A stretch of DNA of 48,763 bases, from positions 1 through 48,763 of the forward strand of contig DAINMX010000019.1 of NCBI GenBank assembly GCA_036736205.1. Reading direction: 5' to 3'. The position numbers and the translations under genes were made by a program. The notes below the pieces were generated by a model. That model had not been told where the DNA came from. It saw nothing but the letters and a program-made list of their open reading frames with translations, and made no database searches. The DNA is from XYA12-FULL-58-9 sp001798605 (GTDB lineage: Bacteria; Myxococcota; XYA12-FULL-58-9). This document shows, piece by piece, positions 1 to 8,330 of the stretch (positions are counted from its first letter, which is position 1; every line of letters starts with the position of its first letter).

Positions 1-732
1 GTTGAGCGTGCCGGAACGAAGGCCGCGCTCGTGGCCGCCACCATGCATCATGGGCGTGAGGCGGACGCGGGGCTCCCTGCGGCGGACATAGAGGCACCCT
101 ACCCCTTTGGGTCCGTAGAGCTTGTGCGCCGATACCGACGCCAAATCGACCTGATCGGCCTCGACGTCAAAGTCGATCTTGCCGATCCCTTGGGCCGCGT
201 CGCAATGAAACACCACCTTGGCTTTGTGGCAGATTGCACCGATCTCCGAGATCGGCTGGACGGTGCCAATCTCGTTGTTGGCAAGCATCACCGACACCAG
301 AATGGTCTCGTCACAGATCGCCGCGTCCACCGCGGCTGGGTCCACGAGCCCTGTGTTGTCGACCGGCAGATAGGTCACACGATACCCGCGGCGCTCGAGG
401 ACCTTGCACGGATCCAAAATCGCGTGGTGCTCTGTCGCTTGCGTGACGATGTGTTTGCCCTTGGCGGCGTAGGCGTCGGCGACCCCAAACAGGGCGAGGT
501 TGTTCGCCTCGGTGGCACCACTGGTAAACACGATTTCCCGAGGGCTTGTCCCGATGAGGCTCGCAATTTGCTCCCGAGCTGCCTCCACGGCGCTCTCCGC
601 CTTCCAGCCGTAGGCGTGACTGCGGCTCGCGGCGTTGCCGAAGTCGTTCGTGAGATATGGCAACATGCGCTCCACCGCCCTCGGATCGACCGGCGTGGTG
701 GCGTTGTGGTCCATGTATATCGGTAGGGACAT
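1..732 (-). CDS. iscS: Cysteine desulfurase, IscS/NifS family (3' end outside window)
   Basis: PLP enzyme that takes sulfur from L-cysteine for Fe-S clusters and thiolated tRNA. Reading from the ATG at 732, 244 residues are visible and the frame is still open at base 1; family members have about 400. Seen: the N-terminal YMDHNATTPVDP, the TSGATEANNLA cofactor-binding segment (about residues 70-80), ATEHHAIL with the PLP-stacking His (about 99-106), and SAHKLYGPKG (201-210), whose Lys204 is the expected Schiff-base lysine, then GGGHERGLRSGT near the break. The catalytic Cys loop lies outside the window. The gene starts 28 nt after the mutase small-subunit stop, so it may be the last gene of that operon, although its function is unrelated. 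IscS versus another group I desulfurase cannot be settled without the C-terminus. Confidence 0.93.
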   Translation of the reverse strand, partial: MSLPIYMDHNATTPVDPRAVERMLPYLTNDFGNAASRSHAYGWKAESAVEAAREQIASLIGTSPREIVFTSGATEANNLALFGVADAYAAKGKHIVTQATEHHAILDPCKVLERRGYRVTYLPVDNTGLVDPAAVDAAICDETILVSVMLANNEIGTVQPISEIGAICHKAKVVFHCDAAQGIGKIDFDVEADQVDLASVSAHKLYGPKGVGCLYVRRREPRVRLTPMMHGGGHERGLRSGTLN

Positions 733-760
733 TGTCTCGACTAGGTCGATTGCTTTGCGG

Positions 761-1174
761 TCAGATGGGGCGAGGGCCGGGAGTCACGCGCTCGTGCAGC
801 CAATCGACGATCTCTTGGATGGTGGTGCCCGGGGTAAACACCTTCTCAATACCCGCGGCTGCAAGCTTGGGTTGGTCTTCGTCGGGGATGATGCCACCTC
901 CGAACACGGCGATGTCATCCTGTCCCTGAGCGCGCAACAGTTCGACAATCCGCGGCATCAAGGTCAGATGCGCACCGCTCATGATGGATATGCCAACACC
1001 GTCCACATCCTCGTCGAGTGCGGCCCGTGCGATTTGCTCTGGGGTCTGGTGCAGCCCGGTGTAGATGACCTCAAAGCCGGCGTCCCGCAGACCGCGGGCC
1101 ACCACCTTGGCTCCACGGTCATGGCCGTCGAGACCGGGCTTCGCTACCAAAATACGTATCTTTGCTTCGCTCAC
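761..1174 (-). CDS. B12-binding small subunit of an acyl-CoA mutase (IcmB-like)
   Basis: 137-residue stand-alone cobalamin-binding subunit. The DxHxxG motif is LDGHDRG (residues 15-21); His18 is the expected cobalt ligand. The usual ISIMSGAH loop and GGGIIPDED nucleotide-loop glycines follow. The start is GTG at 1174, with GGAGG six bases upstream. It pairs with the large subunit at 1303-2781, from which it is separated by an unusual 128-nt spacer holding a palindrome and a tandem repeat. The length matches IcmB of isobutyryl-CoA mutase (about 136 aa), and also the split methylmalonyl-CoA mutase small subunits, so the small subunit alone does not decide the substrate. The call as a B12 mutase subunit is secure; the substrate is inferred from the partner. 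Confidence 0.93.
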   Translation of the reverse strand: MSEAKIRILVAKPGLDGHDRGAKVVARGLRDAGFEVIYTGLHQTPEQIARAALDEDVDGVGISIMSGAHLTLMPRIVELLRAQGQDDIAVFGGGIIPDEDQPKLAAAGIEKVFTPGTTIQEIVDWLHERVTPGPRPI

Positions 1175-1194
1175 GAATCGCCTCCAAACGCCAA

Positions 1195-1214
1195 TCGTCG
1201 CCAGCTGGCGACGA
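1195..1214. repeat. 20-bp perfect palindrome between the mutase subunit genes
   Basis: TCGTCGCCAGCTGGCGACGA reads the same on both strands with no mismatch. In the minus-strand transcript it lies 21-40 nt before the small-subunit GTG and about 9 nt before its GGAGG ribosome-binding site. As RNA it would form a strong stem with a tiny loop. A protein-binding site is the alternative. Confidence 0.7.
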
Positions 1215-1224
1215 GGTCACCCAG

Positions 1225-1297
1225 TTTCTCCGGCCACCGATGCGGCCACGGTGCCCACTCATTTCTCCGGCCACCGATGCGGCCACGGTGCCCACTC
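1225..1297. repeat. Tandem duplication, period 37 bp (two copies)
   Basis: Two identical 36-base copies, 1225-1260 and 1262-1297, separated by one base, both starting TTTCTCCGGCCACCGATGCG. Each contains the small inverted repeat CACCG/CGGTG. They fill most of the spacer between the large-subunit stop (1303) and the palindrome at 1195-1214, outside any gene I can support. Confidence 0.85.
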
Positions 1298-1302
1298 CTA
1301 TA

Positions 1303-2777
1303 TCAATAGCCGCCTGGATCGCGATACTCACCAAAGACCTCGCGATAGATGCTGCAGATCTCTCCAAGAGTGCAACCGGCCCGACCGGCATCCAGCAGCC
1401 GCGGCATGAGGTTGGCTCCGGTCTGGCAGGCCTCACGAATGGCGGCGAGGGCTTTGTTGGCTTTACCTGCGTCTCGACTCTGGCGCAGGGCAACGATCCG
1501 TTGGATCTGAGCTTCTTCTACTTCGAGGGCTATCTTCAAAGTTGGGATTGCCGAGCCCGAATCCGGCATTCTGTAGCGATTGATGCCAACAATGATCTCC
1601 TCGTGTCGCTCCACCCGCCGTTGGAATTCATAGGCAGAGTTGGCGATCTCTCGCTGTGGATAACCCTTGTCCACAGCTTCGACGATGCCCCCGAGTTTGT
1701 CGATGCGCTCGATGATCTCCATCGCCGCCTTCTCCATGCGGTCGGTGAGGTCCTCGACAAACCAAGAACCACCGAGGGGATCGATGACCTTGGCGACGCC
1801 CGTCTCATCGGCAATGACCTGCTGGGTCCGCAGCGCCACGGTGGCCGCTTCTTCCGTGGGCAAGCAATAGGTTTCGTCCATGGAGTTGGTGTGTAGGGAC
1901 TGCGTGCCACCGAGAACCGCAGCAAGAGCCTGGATCGCTACTCGCGCCACGTTGTTCAACGGCTGCTGCGCCGTAAGCGAGACGCCAGCGGTCTGGCAGT
2001 GGGTGCGCAAGGTCATGCTGAGCGGGTTTTTGGCACCGAAGCGCTCTTTCATGACTTTGGCCCAGATTCTCCGGGCCGCACGCAGCTTGGCGATTTCCTC
2101 AAAGAAGTCATTGTGGATATCGAAGAAGAACGAAAGCCGTGGCGCAAAGGCGTCGATATCGAGACCCGAGTCGACACCGAGCTGAGCATAGCCAATGCCG
2201 TCGGCGAGGGTGAACGCGAGCTCCTGCACCGCCGTCGCCCCGGCTTCGCGGATGTGATAACCGCTGATCGACACCGGATGAAACAGCGGCATCTGGTCGG
2301 CACAGTAAGAGAACATGTCGCCGATGATCCGCATCGACGGTTTGACGCCGGTGATCCATTCTTTNNNNNNNNNNNNNNNNNNNNNNNNNNNNNNNNNNNN
2401 NNNNNNNNNNNNNNNNNNNNNNNNNNNNNNNNNNNNNNNNNNNNNNNNNNNNNNNNNNNNNNNNTCGAAAGCGGTGGACAAACCTGTCTGGCCGCGTTCG
2501 AGCAGCACCTTGAAGCGCTCGTTGGTCTGCGCCGGTGAGCCAAAGCCGGCAAACATGCGCATGGTCCACAGACGCCCTCGATACATCGTGTCGTAGACGC
2601 CACGGGTGTAGGGATACTCACCGGGGTTGCCTATCTCCGCAGGCGGTGTGCCCTCGGGGCCGTAGATGGGTTCGAGGGGCAAACCCGATTGTGTCCGGTC
2701 AGGTGAAATGATCTTGCCTAACGGGGGCTGCGACTGACCGGACTTCTTCGGGGTAACCGGCGGGCGCGCGCTACAGC

Positions 2778-2781
<4 letters not shown>
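1303..2781 (-). CDS. Acyl-CoA mutase large subunit, isobutyryl-CoA mutase-like (IcmA-like), interrupted by assembly gap
   Basis: TIM-barrel subunit of a B12-dependent carbon-skeleton mutase; its cobalamin subunit is encoded next door. Seen: EYPYTRGVYDTMYRGRLWT (55-73), TMRMFAGFGSPAQTN (73-87), GLSTAF before the gap, and after it KEWI, PSMRIIGDMF and SISGYHIREAGAT with the conserved active-site His. Phe77 occupies the position of methylmalonyl-CoA mutase Tyr89; isobutyryl-CoA mutase has Phe there (Phe80). The second discriminator (Arg207 in MCM, Gln198 in ICM) lies just before KEWI and is lost in the gap. KEWI itself recalls ICM. 100 N at 2365-2464 stand for about 90 missing residues, so the real protein should be near 545-550 aa. 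The start ATG overlaps the upstream dehydrogenase stop by 4 nt (ATGA). Confidence 0.88.
2365..2464. other. Assembly gap (100 N) inside the mutase gene
   Basis: Placeholder of exactly 100 N. The reading frame before it ends ...GLSTAF plus 'GA', as expected for the Asp of AFDLPT, and resumes at KEWI. Homologues have about 90 residues here, so about 268 bp are missing. The frame carries through because 100 and 268 leave the same remainder on division by 3. No sequence is shared across the edges. Confidence 0.95.
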
Positions 2782-3959
<1,178 letters not shown>

Positions 3960-3960
3960 G

Positions 3961-5109
3961 CTACCGCCCGCCCGTCAAAACCGAACGAGCAATGACCAAG
4001 CGTTGTACTTCGGACGTGCCTTCGTAAATCTCGGTGATGCGGGCATCGCGCAGATGCCGTTCTGCCGGATAGTCTTTGCAGTAGCCATAACCACCAAAAA
4101 TTTGTAGCGCCTTGTTGGTGACGCGATTGCTCATCTCCGAAGCGTAGAGCTTGGCCATCGCCGATTCGGTGGTGAAGCGCGCGCCCTTGTCCTTGAGGGC
4201 CGCGGCGCGCCAGATGAGCAGTCGTGCGGCGTCGACCTCAATGGCCATGTCGGCGAGCATGAATTGGATCGCCTGCAGATCCGAGATCGGACCGCCGAAG
4301 GCTTGCCGTTCCAAGGAATAGTCACGGGCCTCTTCGAGGGCCTGGCGGGCAATGCCCAACGCCTGGGCGGCGATGCCAATGCGACCGCCGTCGAGGGTGG
4401 TCATGGCCACCTTGAAGCCCAAGCCCTCGGTGCCGAGCATGGCGCTTGCGGGCAAGCGGACGTCGTCGAGATTGATCTGCGAGGTGCTCGAACCCTTGAT
4501 GCCGAGCTTCTTCTCATTTTTGGCGACAGAGTAGCCCTTGGTGTCTGCCGGCACGAGGTAGGCGTTGATACCCTTGACGCCCTTGGATTTGTCACCCATG
4601 GCGAAGACAATGCACATGTCAGCGTCGTTACCATTGGTGATGAAGTTCTTCGAACCGTTGATGACCCACTCGTGGCCGTCTTTGACCGCCACCGTGGTCT
4701 GCGCCGCGGCGTCGGATCCAGTGCCCGGCTCGGAGAGGGCAAAACATCCGAGCTTGCGACCAGAGGCGAGATCGGGGAGCCATTGTTTCTTCTGTTCTGC
4801 GGAACCAAACTTCGCAATGGGATCGCAGACCAGAGAATTGTTGACGCTCATGATCACGCCACAGCTCGCACACCCGGCAGAGATCTCCTCCATCGCGAGA
4901 GCGTAGGAGACGTTGTCCATCCCCGCACCCTCGTAGTCTGCGGACACGGCCACACCCATGAGGCCAATCTCAGCCATCCGCCTCACCTGCTCCTTGGGGA
5001 ACTCACCCCGCTCGTCGATCTCCGCAGCCTTGGGCAACAGCTCTTCCCGCGCAAAGGAGCGGCAGGTGTCTCGCATCATCGTTTGTTCTTCGGTCAGTTC
5101 CAGGTGCAT
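3961..5109 (-). CDS. Acyl-CoA dehydrogenase, butyryl-CoA dehydrogenase-like (second of two)
   Basis: 382 residues, the full family length. Starts MHLELTEEQTMMRDTCRSFA, the usual short-chain acyl-CoA dehydrogenase opening. The FAD motif is FALSEPGTGSDAAAQ, followed by WVINGSKNFITNG. The catalytic Glu363 is in IYEGTSEVQRLVIAR. It resembles bacterial butyryl-CoA dehydrogenases more than its neighbour does, and the two are clearly diverged paralogues. It is the first gene of the operon: a sigma-70-like promoter lies 49-77 nt upstream and a GGAG ribosome-binding site 8-10 nt before the ATG. Electron acceptor genes (etfAB) are not in the window. Confidence 0.94.
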   Translation of the reverse strand: MHLELTEEQTMMRDTCRSFAREELLPKAAEIDERGEFPKEQVRRMAEIGLMGVAVSADYEGAGMDNVSYALAMEEISAGCASCGVIMSVNNSLVCDPIAKFGSAEQKKQWLPDLASGRKLGCFALSEPGTGSDAAAQTTVAVKDGHEWVINGSKNFITNGNDADMCIVFAMGDKSKGVKGINAYLVPADTKGYSVAKNEKKLGIKGSSTSQINLDDVRLPASAMLGTEGLGFKVAMTTLDGGRIGIAAQALGIARQALEEARDYSLERQAFGGPISDLQAIQFMLADMAIEVDAARLLIWRAAALKDKGARFTTESAMAKLYASEMSNRVTNKALQIFGGYGYCKDYPAERHLRDARITEIYEGTSEVQRLVIARSVLTGGR

Positions 5110-5157
5110 CGTTATTCTCCGCTGAAGTTGGGGTCGCGCTTGTCGAGGAACTGAATT

Positions 5158-5186
5158 CTTCTAGGGTTCTACGGCATCCCTGTCAA
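5158..5186 (-). promoter_or_regulatory. Sigma-70-type promoter for the acyl-CoA operon
   Basis: On the minus strand a perfect -35 TTGACA (bases 5186-5181) is followed after 17 bases by TAGAAG (5163-5158, 4 of 6 matches to TATAAT). A start near 5151 would give a leader of about 40 nt before the ATG at 5109, which carries a GGAG site. Consensus match only. Confidence 0.5.
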
Positions 5187-5250
5187 CCTGACGGGTGGCG
5201 TCAATTCGCGTTTCGCTCCGAGACTGTGGGCGCCCTAATCTTTGACGGGG

Positions 5251-6912
5251 CTACAATCTGCCTCGTAGCAACAGAAACTGCGCCAGAGCGGAGAGCGAAT
5301 CGAGGGAATCCAAGGCCCCCTGGGCACTGCGTGGCAGGATGTTGTTGCAGAAGCCGCAGGCGAGCGCGAGCGCAGCACGGTCATCGAAATTTGGTTGGGC
5401 TAGAGCCGCGCCATCTAGGTCAAACAGCCACAGACGGCCATTGCCGTCGATGAGAAAACGCCGCAGGGCCGAGTCGGGCAGCCGCACCCCTGCCCGAAGA
5501 ATAGATGCCAGAATGGCCACGCCTTCGTAGGCCACTGTGCCGCGGTCGAGCTTGTCGAGCTGACGCCACCATCGCCCCGGACGCCCCACCATCTCCAACG
5601 CGACGAAACCCGAACCGCCAGGGTTCGCTTCGCTCGCCAACAAGGGCACGACGCCCGGTACGAGCAGTCGCCGATGCAGCAGGACGGTGTGGCGGGCGGT
5701 ATCGTCCGCGGCGGCGAGCTTGCGTACCAACACGGGGCGCTGGTGGTCGAGCCACAGGCCCTCCTGCCATCCGCGATCGTCGGGATTGCCACAAAGAGCA
5801 ATGCGGCCGACCCTCTCGGCGTCGAGGGCTGCAAGCCACCGCCCTGGCAAGCGAAAACCCGGTTGGTGCTCGACCAACTTTTGAAGCAAGGCACGGGCTC
5901 GTGAATCGTCGTGCCGCCGCAGGTACTCGCGGGCGAGAAAGGTGGCGAGGGAAGAGAACTCACGACTGGCCGGCGGAAACTCCCCGAGCAACACCTCGAG
6001 CGCCTTGGGGTCGAAATCCTCGCCCTGGACGCCGAGCTCAAACAGTCGCCGCTTCGCGCCTTCGGGATAGGAACGCAAGGTGGCGGTGTGTCCTTGCAAG
6101 AGGAGTGCGACCCCCCGTTGCAGATGCCGAGGGTCGGAGTCTTGGGATGTTTCACCACAGAACACCGCGGCATGCACGGCCCGCAAGGGCCCCAGAAGCT
6201 CAGCCAACACCGGTGGCATGTCGACCGCTGCCGCGTCAAACGCGGACTTGAACGTCGGGCTCTCGAGCAGGTCCAGCATCAACTGCGGGCGGTCGCGGAA
6301 TTCGAACAGTTCGACGACGAGCTCGAGAAAGCGCCGCATCTGTGCGGCCGACACTTGGGAGAAGTCGATGCGTCGCAGGCCGAGCCCCAGAGCAGCCGTC
6401 GCCTCGGTGCGAGAGCTGGAGGCGCTCAAGGCCTCCAGATAGGCCAGCAAGATTGCCGGGTCATTGGAGAAGCGGACCACACCCGCGAGCAAGTCGGTCC
6501 GATCCTTGTCGTTCTCCAGTCGGTCCACGGCGCTCTTCACCGTGGCACGATCAATTTTCCCGAGCAGATGCATGCAGACACCGCGATGCTCGGGCGTCTG
6601 ACTGCCATTGAGCAGACGGTCCTCTGCCGCATTGGGTTTGAGCCGCAAGAGCTTACGATGCTTGCTGACGAAGCGAAAATGTTCAGTGAGCTCCTTCACT
6701 TCAGCGGCCGTCAACGGCTCTTCCGCGGTCTTGTTTGCATCGAGAATCGGGCTGACGTTGAGCGGCGCGGCGTCCCTAATTGTTGGCTTCTGGGGTGGCC
6801 CGTCTTTGCCGGGTCGGCGTCGCCGTCGGCGCCCCCCAGTGGATTTCGACCGCATCCCATGCCCTTGACCGCCTGGAGATTTTCGTTGGTCGTTGCCCGG
6901 TTGTTCAGCCAT
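5251..6912 (-). CDS. Unknown protein with degenerate kinase-like C-terminal domain
   Basis: 553 residues from the ATG at 6912; an upstream TTG would add 12 residues. I do not recognise the family. The first 40 residues are basic and low complexity (RRRRRRP). The middle is alpha-helical, with no motif I can name. The C-terminal third has the pattern of a protein-kinase or APH fold: VLVRKL (candidate ATP lysine), GVVPLLAS, a GFVALEMVGRPG hinge-like stretch, then FLIDGNGRLWLFDLDGAAL (486-504), where LFDLD sits like the kinase DFG and FLID like the catalytic loop. The expected catalytic Asn and HRD-type Asp are absent, so it may be a pseudokinase. It lies between the acyl-CoA operon and rsmI on the same strand. 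The kinase relationship is my inference. Confidence 0.75.
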   Translation of the reverse strand: MAEQPGNDQRKSPGGQGHGMRSKSTGGRRRRRRPGKDGPPQKPTIRDAAPLNVSPILDANKTAEEPLTAAEVKELTEHFRFVSKHRKLLRLKPNAAEDRLLNGSQTPEHRGVCMHLLGKIDRATVKSAVDRLENDKDRTDLLAGVVRFSNDPAILLAYLEALSASSSRTEATAALGLGLRRIDFSQVSAAQMRRFLELVVELFEFRDRPQLMLDLLESPTFKSAFDAAAVDMPPVLAELLGPLRAVHAAVFCGETSQDSDPRHLQRGVALLLQGHTATLRSYPEGAKRRLFELGVQGEDFDPKALEVLLGEFPPASREFSSLATFLAREYLRRHDDSRARALLQKLVEHQPGFRLPGRWLAALDAERVGRIALCGNPDDRGWQEGLWLDHQRPVLVRKLAAADDTARHTVLLHRRLLVPGVVPLLASEANPGGSGFVALEMVGRPGRWWRQLDKLDRGTVAYEGVAILASILRAGVRLPDSALRRFLIDGNGRLWLFDLDGAALAQPNFDDRAALALACGFCNNILPRSAQGALDSLDSLSALAQFLLLRGRL

Positions 6913-6969
6913 GGCAATTGCATGGCACACAAGGCACGACAGACGCAATGGCGTGAGGGTCCAACGGGT

Positions 6970-7821
6970 CTAACGGAGACTTTGACAGCGGCTGTAGACC
7001 CTGCGGCGCGGGAGCTCCAAAACCGCCGCCACCGCGGAGCTGGCGTCGCGGGCGGTGAGGCCAGCGTCGAGGCAGCGTGTTAGGGCGGCATCAATGACGG
7101 CATCGTCAGCGGCGTCAGCGGCCGATTCGACCTCAGGCAAGGGGCCGAGGACGAGGGTGAACTCGCCGCGCAATTCGACTTCTTTGCTCCAGTCGAGGAG
7201 CTCGGCCACGGTGGCGTGACGGATCTCTTCGTGCAGCTTGGTGAGCTCACGGCACAAACAGGCGGCACGCGCGTCATTTAGGGTCCCGAGATCGGCGAGG
7301 GTGGCGCGGACGCGGTGCGGTGCTTCGTAAAGGACCGCCGCGCCAGTGTGTGTTGCGATGTGCGCGAGGACAGCACGGCGATCTTTGCCCTTGGCGGGGA
7401 GAAATCCCACAAACAACACATCTGTCGATGACGCGGCAAAACCGCTCACGGACAACGCAGTGGCCAATGCTGAGGCGCCGGGGATGGGACAGACGCGGAT
7501 GCCGGCGGCAACCACCGCGGCGACCAGTCGCGACCCGGGGTCCGAGACAGCTGGCGTGCCGGCGTCACTCACCAGGGCGGCGGACTTGCCTTCCAGCAAC
7601 AGGGCGATCACATCCTCGGCGCGCTCAGCCTCGTTGTGTTCGTGCAGGCTCACCAAACGGCGGTTGCTGTCGATGTGGCTGAGAAGTGTTTTCGAATGGC
7701 GGGTGTCTTCGGCGTAGACCACGTCAACCTGCCGCAGGGTCTTCGCTGCGCGCGAGGACAGGTCATCGAGATTGCCGATGGGGGTGGCGACGATATAGAG
7801 AGTTCCTTTGTTACTCGCCAT
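6970..7821 (-). CDS. rsmI: 16S rRNA (cytidine-1402 2'-O)-methyltransferase RsmI
   Basis: 283-residue SAM-dependent methyltransferase of the tetrapyrrole-methylase fold; it modifies the ribosomal P-site nucleotide C1402. Seen: GTLYIVATPIGNLDDLSSRA at the N-terminus, VYAEDTRHSKTLL, then LVSDAGTPAVSDPGSRLV and the IPGASALATALSVSG loop. The full family length is present. It follows yraN on the same strand, a common neighbour in proteobacteria, with a 146-nt spacer in between. No strong ribosome-binding site precedes the ATG; an AGGG lies about 15 nt upstream. Confidence 0.96.
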   Translation of the reverse strand: MASNKGTLYIVATPIGNLDDLSSRAAKTLRQVDVVYAEDTRHSKTLLSHIDSNRRLVSLHEHNEAERAEDVIALLLEGKSAALVSDAGTPAVSDPGSRLVAAVVAAGIRVCPIPGASALATALSVSGFAASSTDVLFVGFLPAKGKDRRAVLAHIATHTGAAVLYEAPHRVRATLADLGTLNDARAACLCRELTKLHEEIRHATVAELLDWSKEVELRGEFTLVLGPLPEVESAADAADDAVIDAALTRCLDAGLTARDASSAVAAVLELPRRRVYSRCQSLR

Positions 7822-7967
7822 CCGTATATATTCCCTATTTTGTCCACGGCCTCAAGCGATGCGTGTCCACAACTTTGGGACAGCGTTGTTCGATACTCGC
7901 ACAAAACACTCGCGGTGAATCCGGACGGCGTCGTTTGGGATTTGAGGAAACGCCTAACCCTGCCCGC

Positions 7968-8330
7968 CTACCCCGCCTCAAAGGCATCCCGCACCAACTC
8001 GATGTTGGGTGGAACCGACATGACGATGCCGACGGCGTCGAAGCGCATTCGCGGCCACGGCCTTTCCAGCTTCTCCAGATAGGAACGTGCCGCAGTGGCC
8101 ACCCGCCTGATCTTGCGCCTATCGATGGTCTCGAGGGGTGTGCCAAACTTGACGCCTTGGCGTGAGCGCACTTCGACGAAGCACAAGACCTCTCCATCGA
8201 AAGCGATGATGTCGATTTCCCCGCCGCGGGCGTGGAAGTTGCGCGCGACGATGCGGTAGCCCAACCCTTCGAGGTATGTTGCCGCCAGTGATTCGGCACG
8301 TTGACCACGGCGGGTGGTGGTCTCTCTCAA
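7968..8330 (-). CDS. yraN: YraN family (UPF0102) nuclease-fold protein
   Basis: 120 residues with the family signature: RRGQRAESLAATYLEGLGY, then NFHARGGEIDIIAFDGEVLCFVEVRSR, which carries the Asp and Glu-x-Arg/Lys of a restriction-endonuclease-like fold. The molecular role is not established for the family. Start: TTG at 8330, chosen because it overlaps the stop of the upstream gene by 3 nt, a GGAGG lies 4 nt before it, and no in-frame ATG precedes the conserved region. Confidence 0.92.
   Translation of the reverse strand: MRETTTRRGQRAESLAATYLEGLGYRIVARNFHARGGEIDIIAFDGEVLCFVEVRSRQGVKFGTPLETIDRRKIRRVATAARSYLEKLERPWPRMRFDAVGIVMSVPPNIELVRDAFEAG

Noticed and set aside
31..726. Long plus-strand frame at the window start
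   Set aside because: It is the antisense of the cysteine desulfurase, whose motifs are unmistakable on the minus strand. Similar long antisense frames over the dehydrogenases, the coiled-coil gene and lysS were dropped for the same reason; they are usual in G+C-rich DNA.
5110..5250. Cobalamin riboswitch ahead of the B12 mutase operon
   Set aside because: The leader from the likely promoter is only about 40 nt, and I saw no B12-box-like sequence.
7795..7830. TATATA box directly before the rsmI ATG
   Set aside because: Only 4 nt separate it from the ATG, so transcription would start inside the gene, and the -35 spacing is poor.
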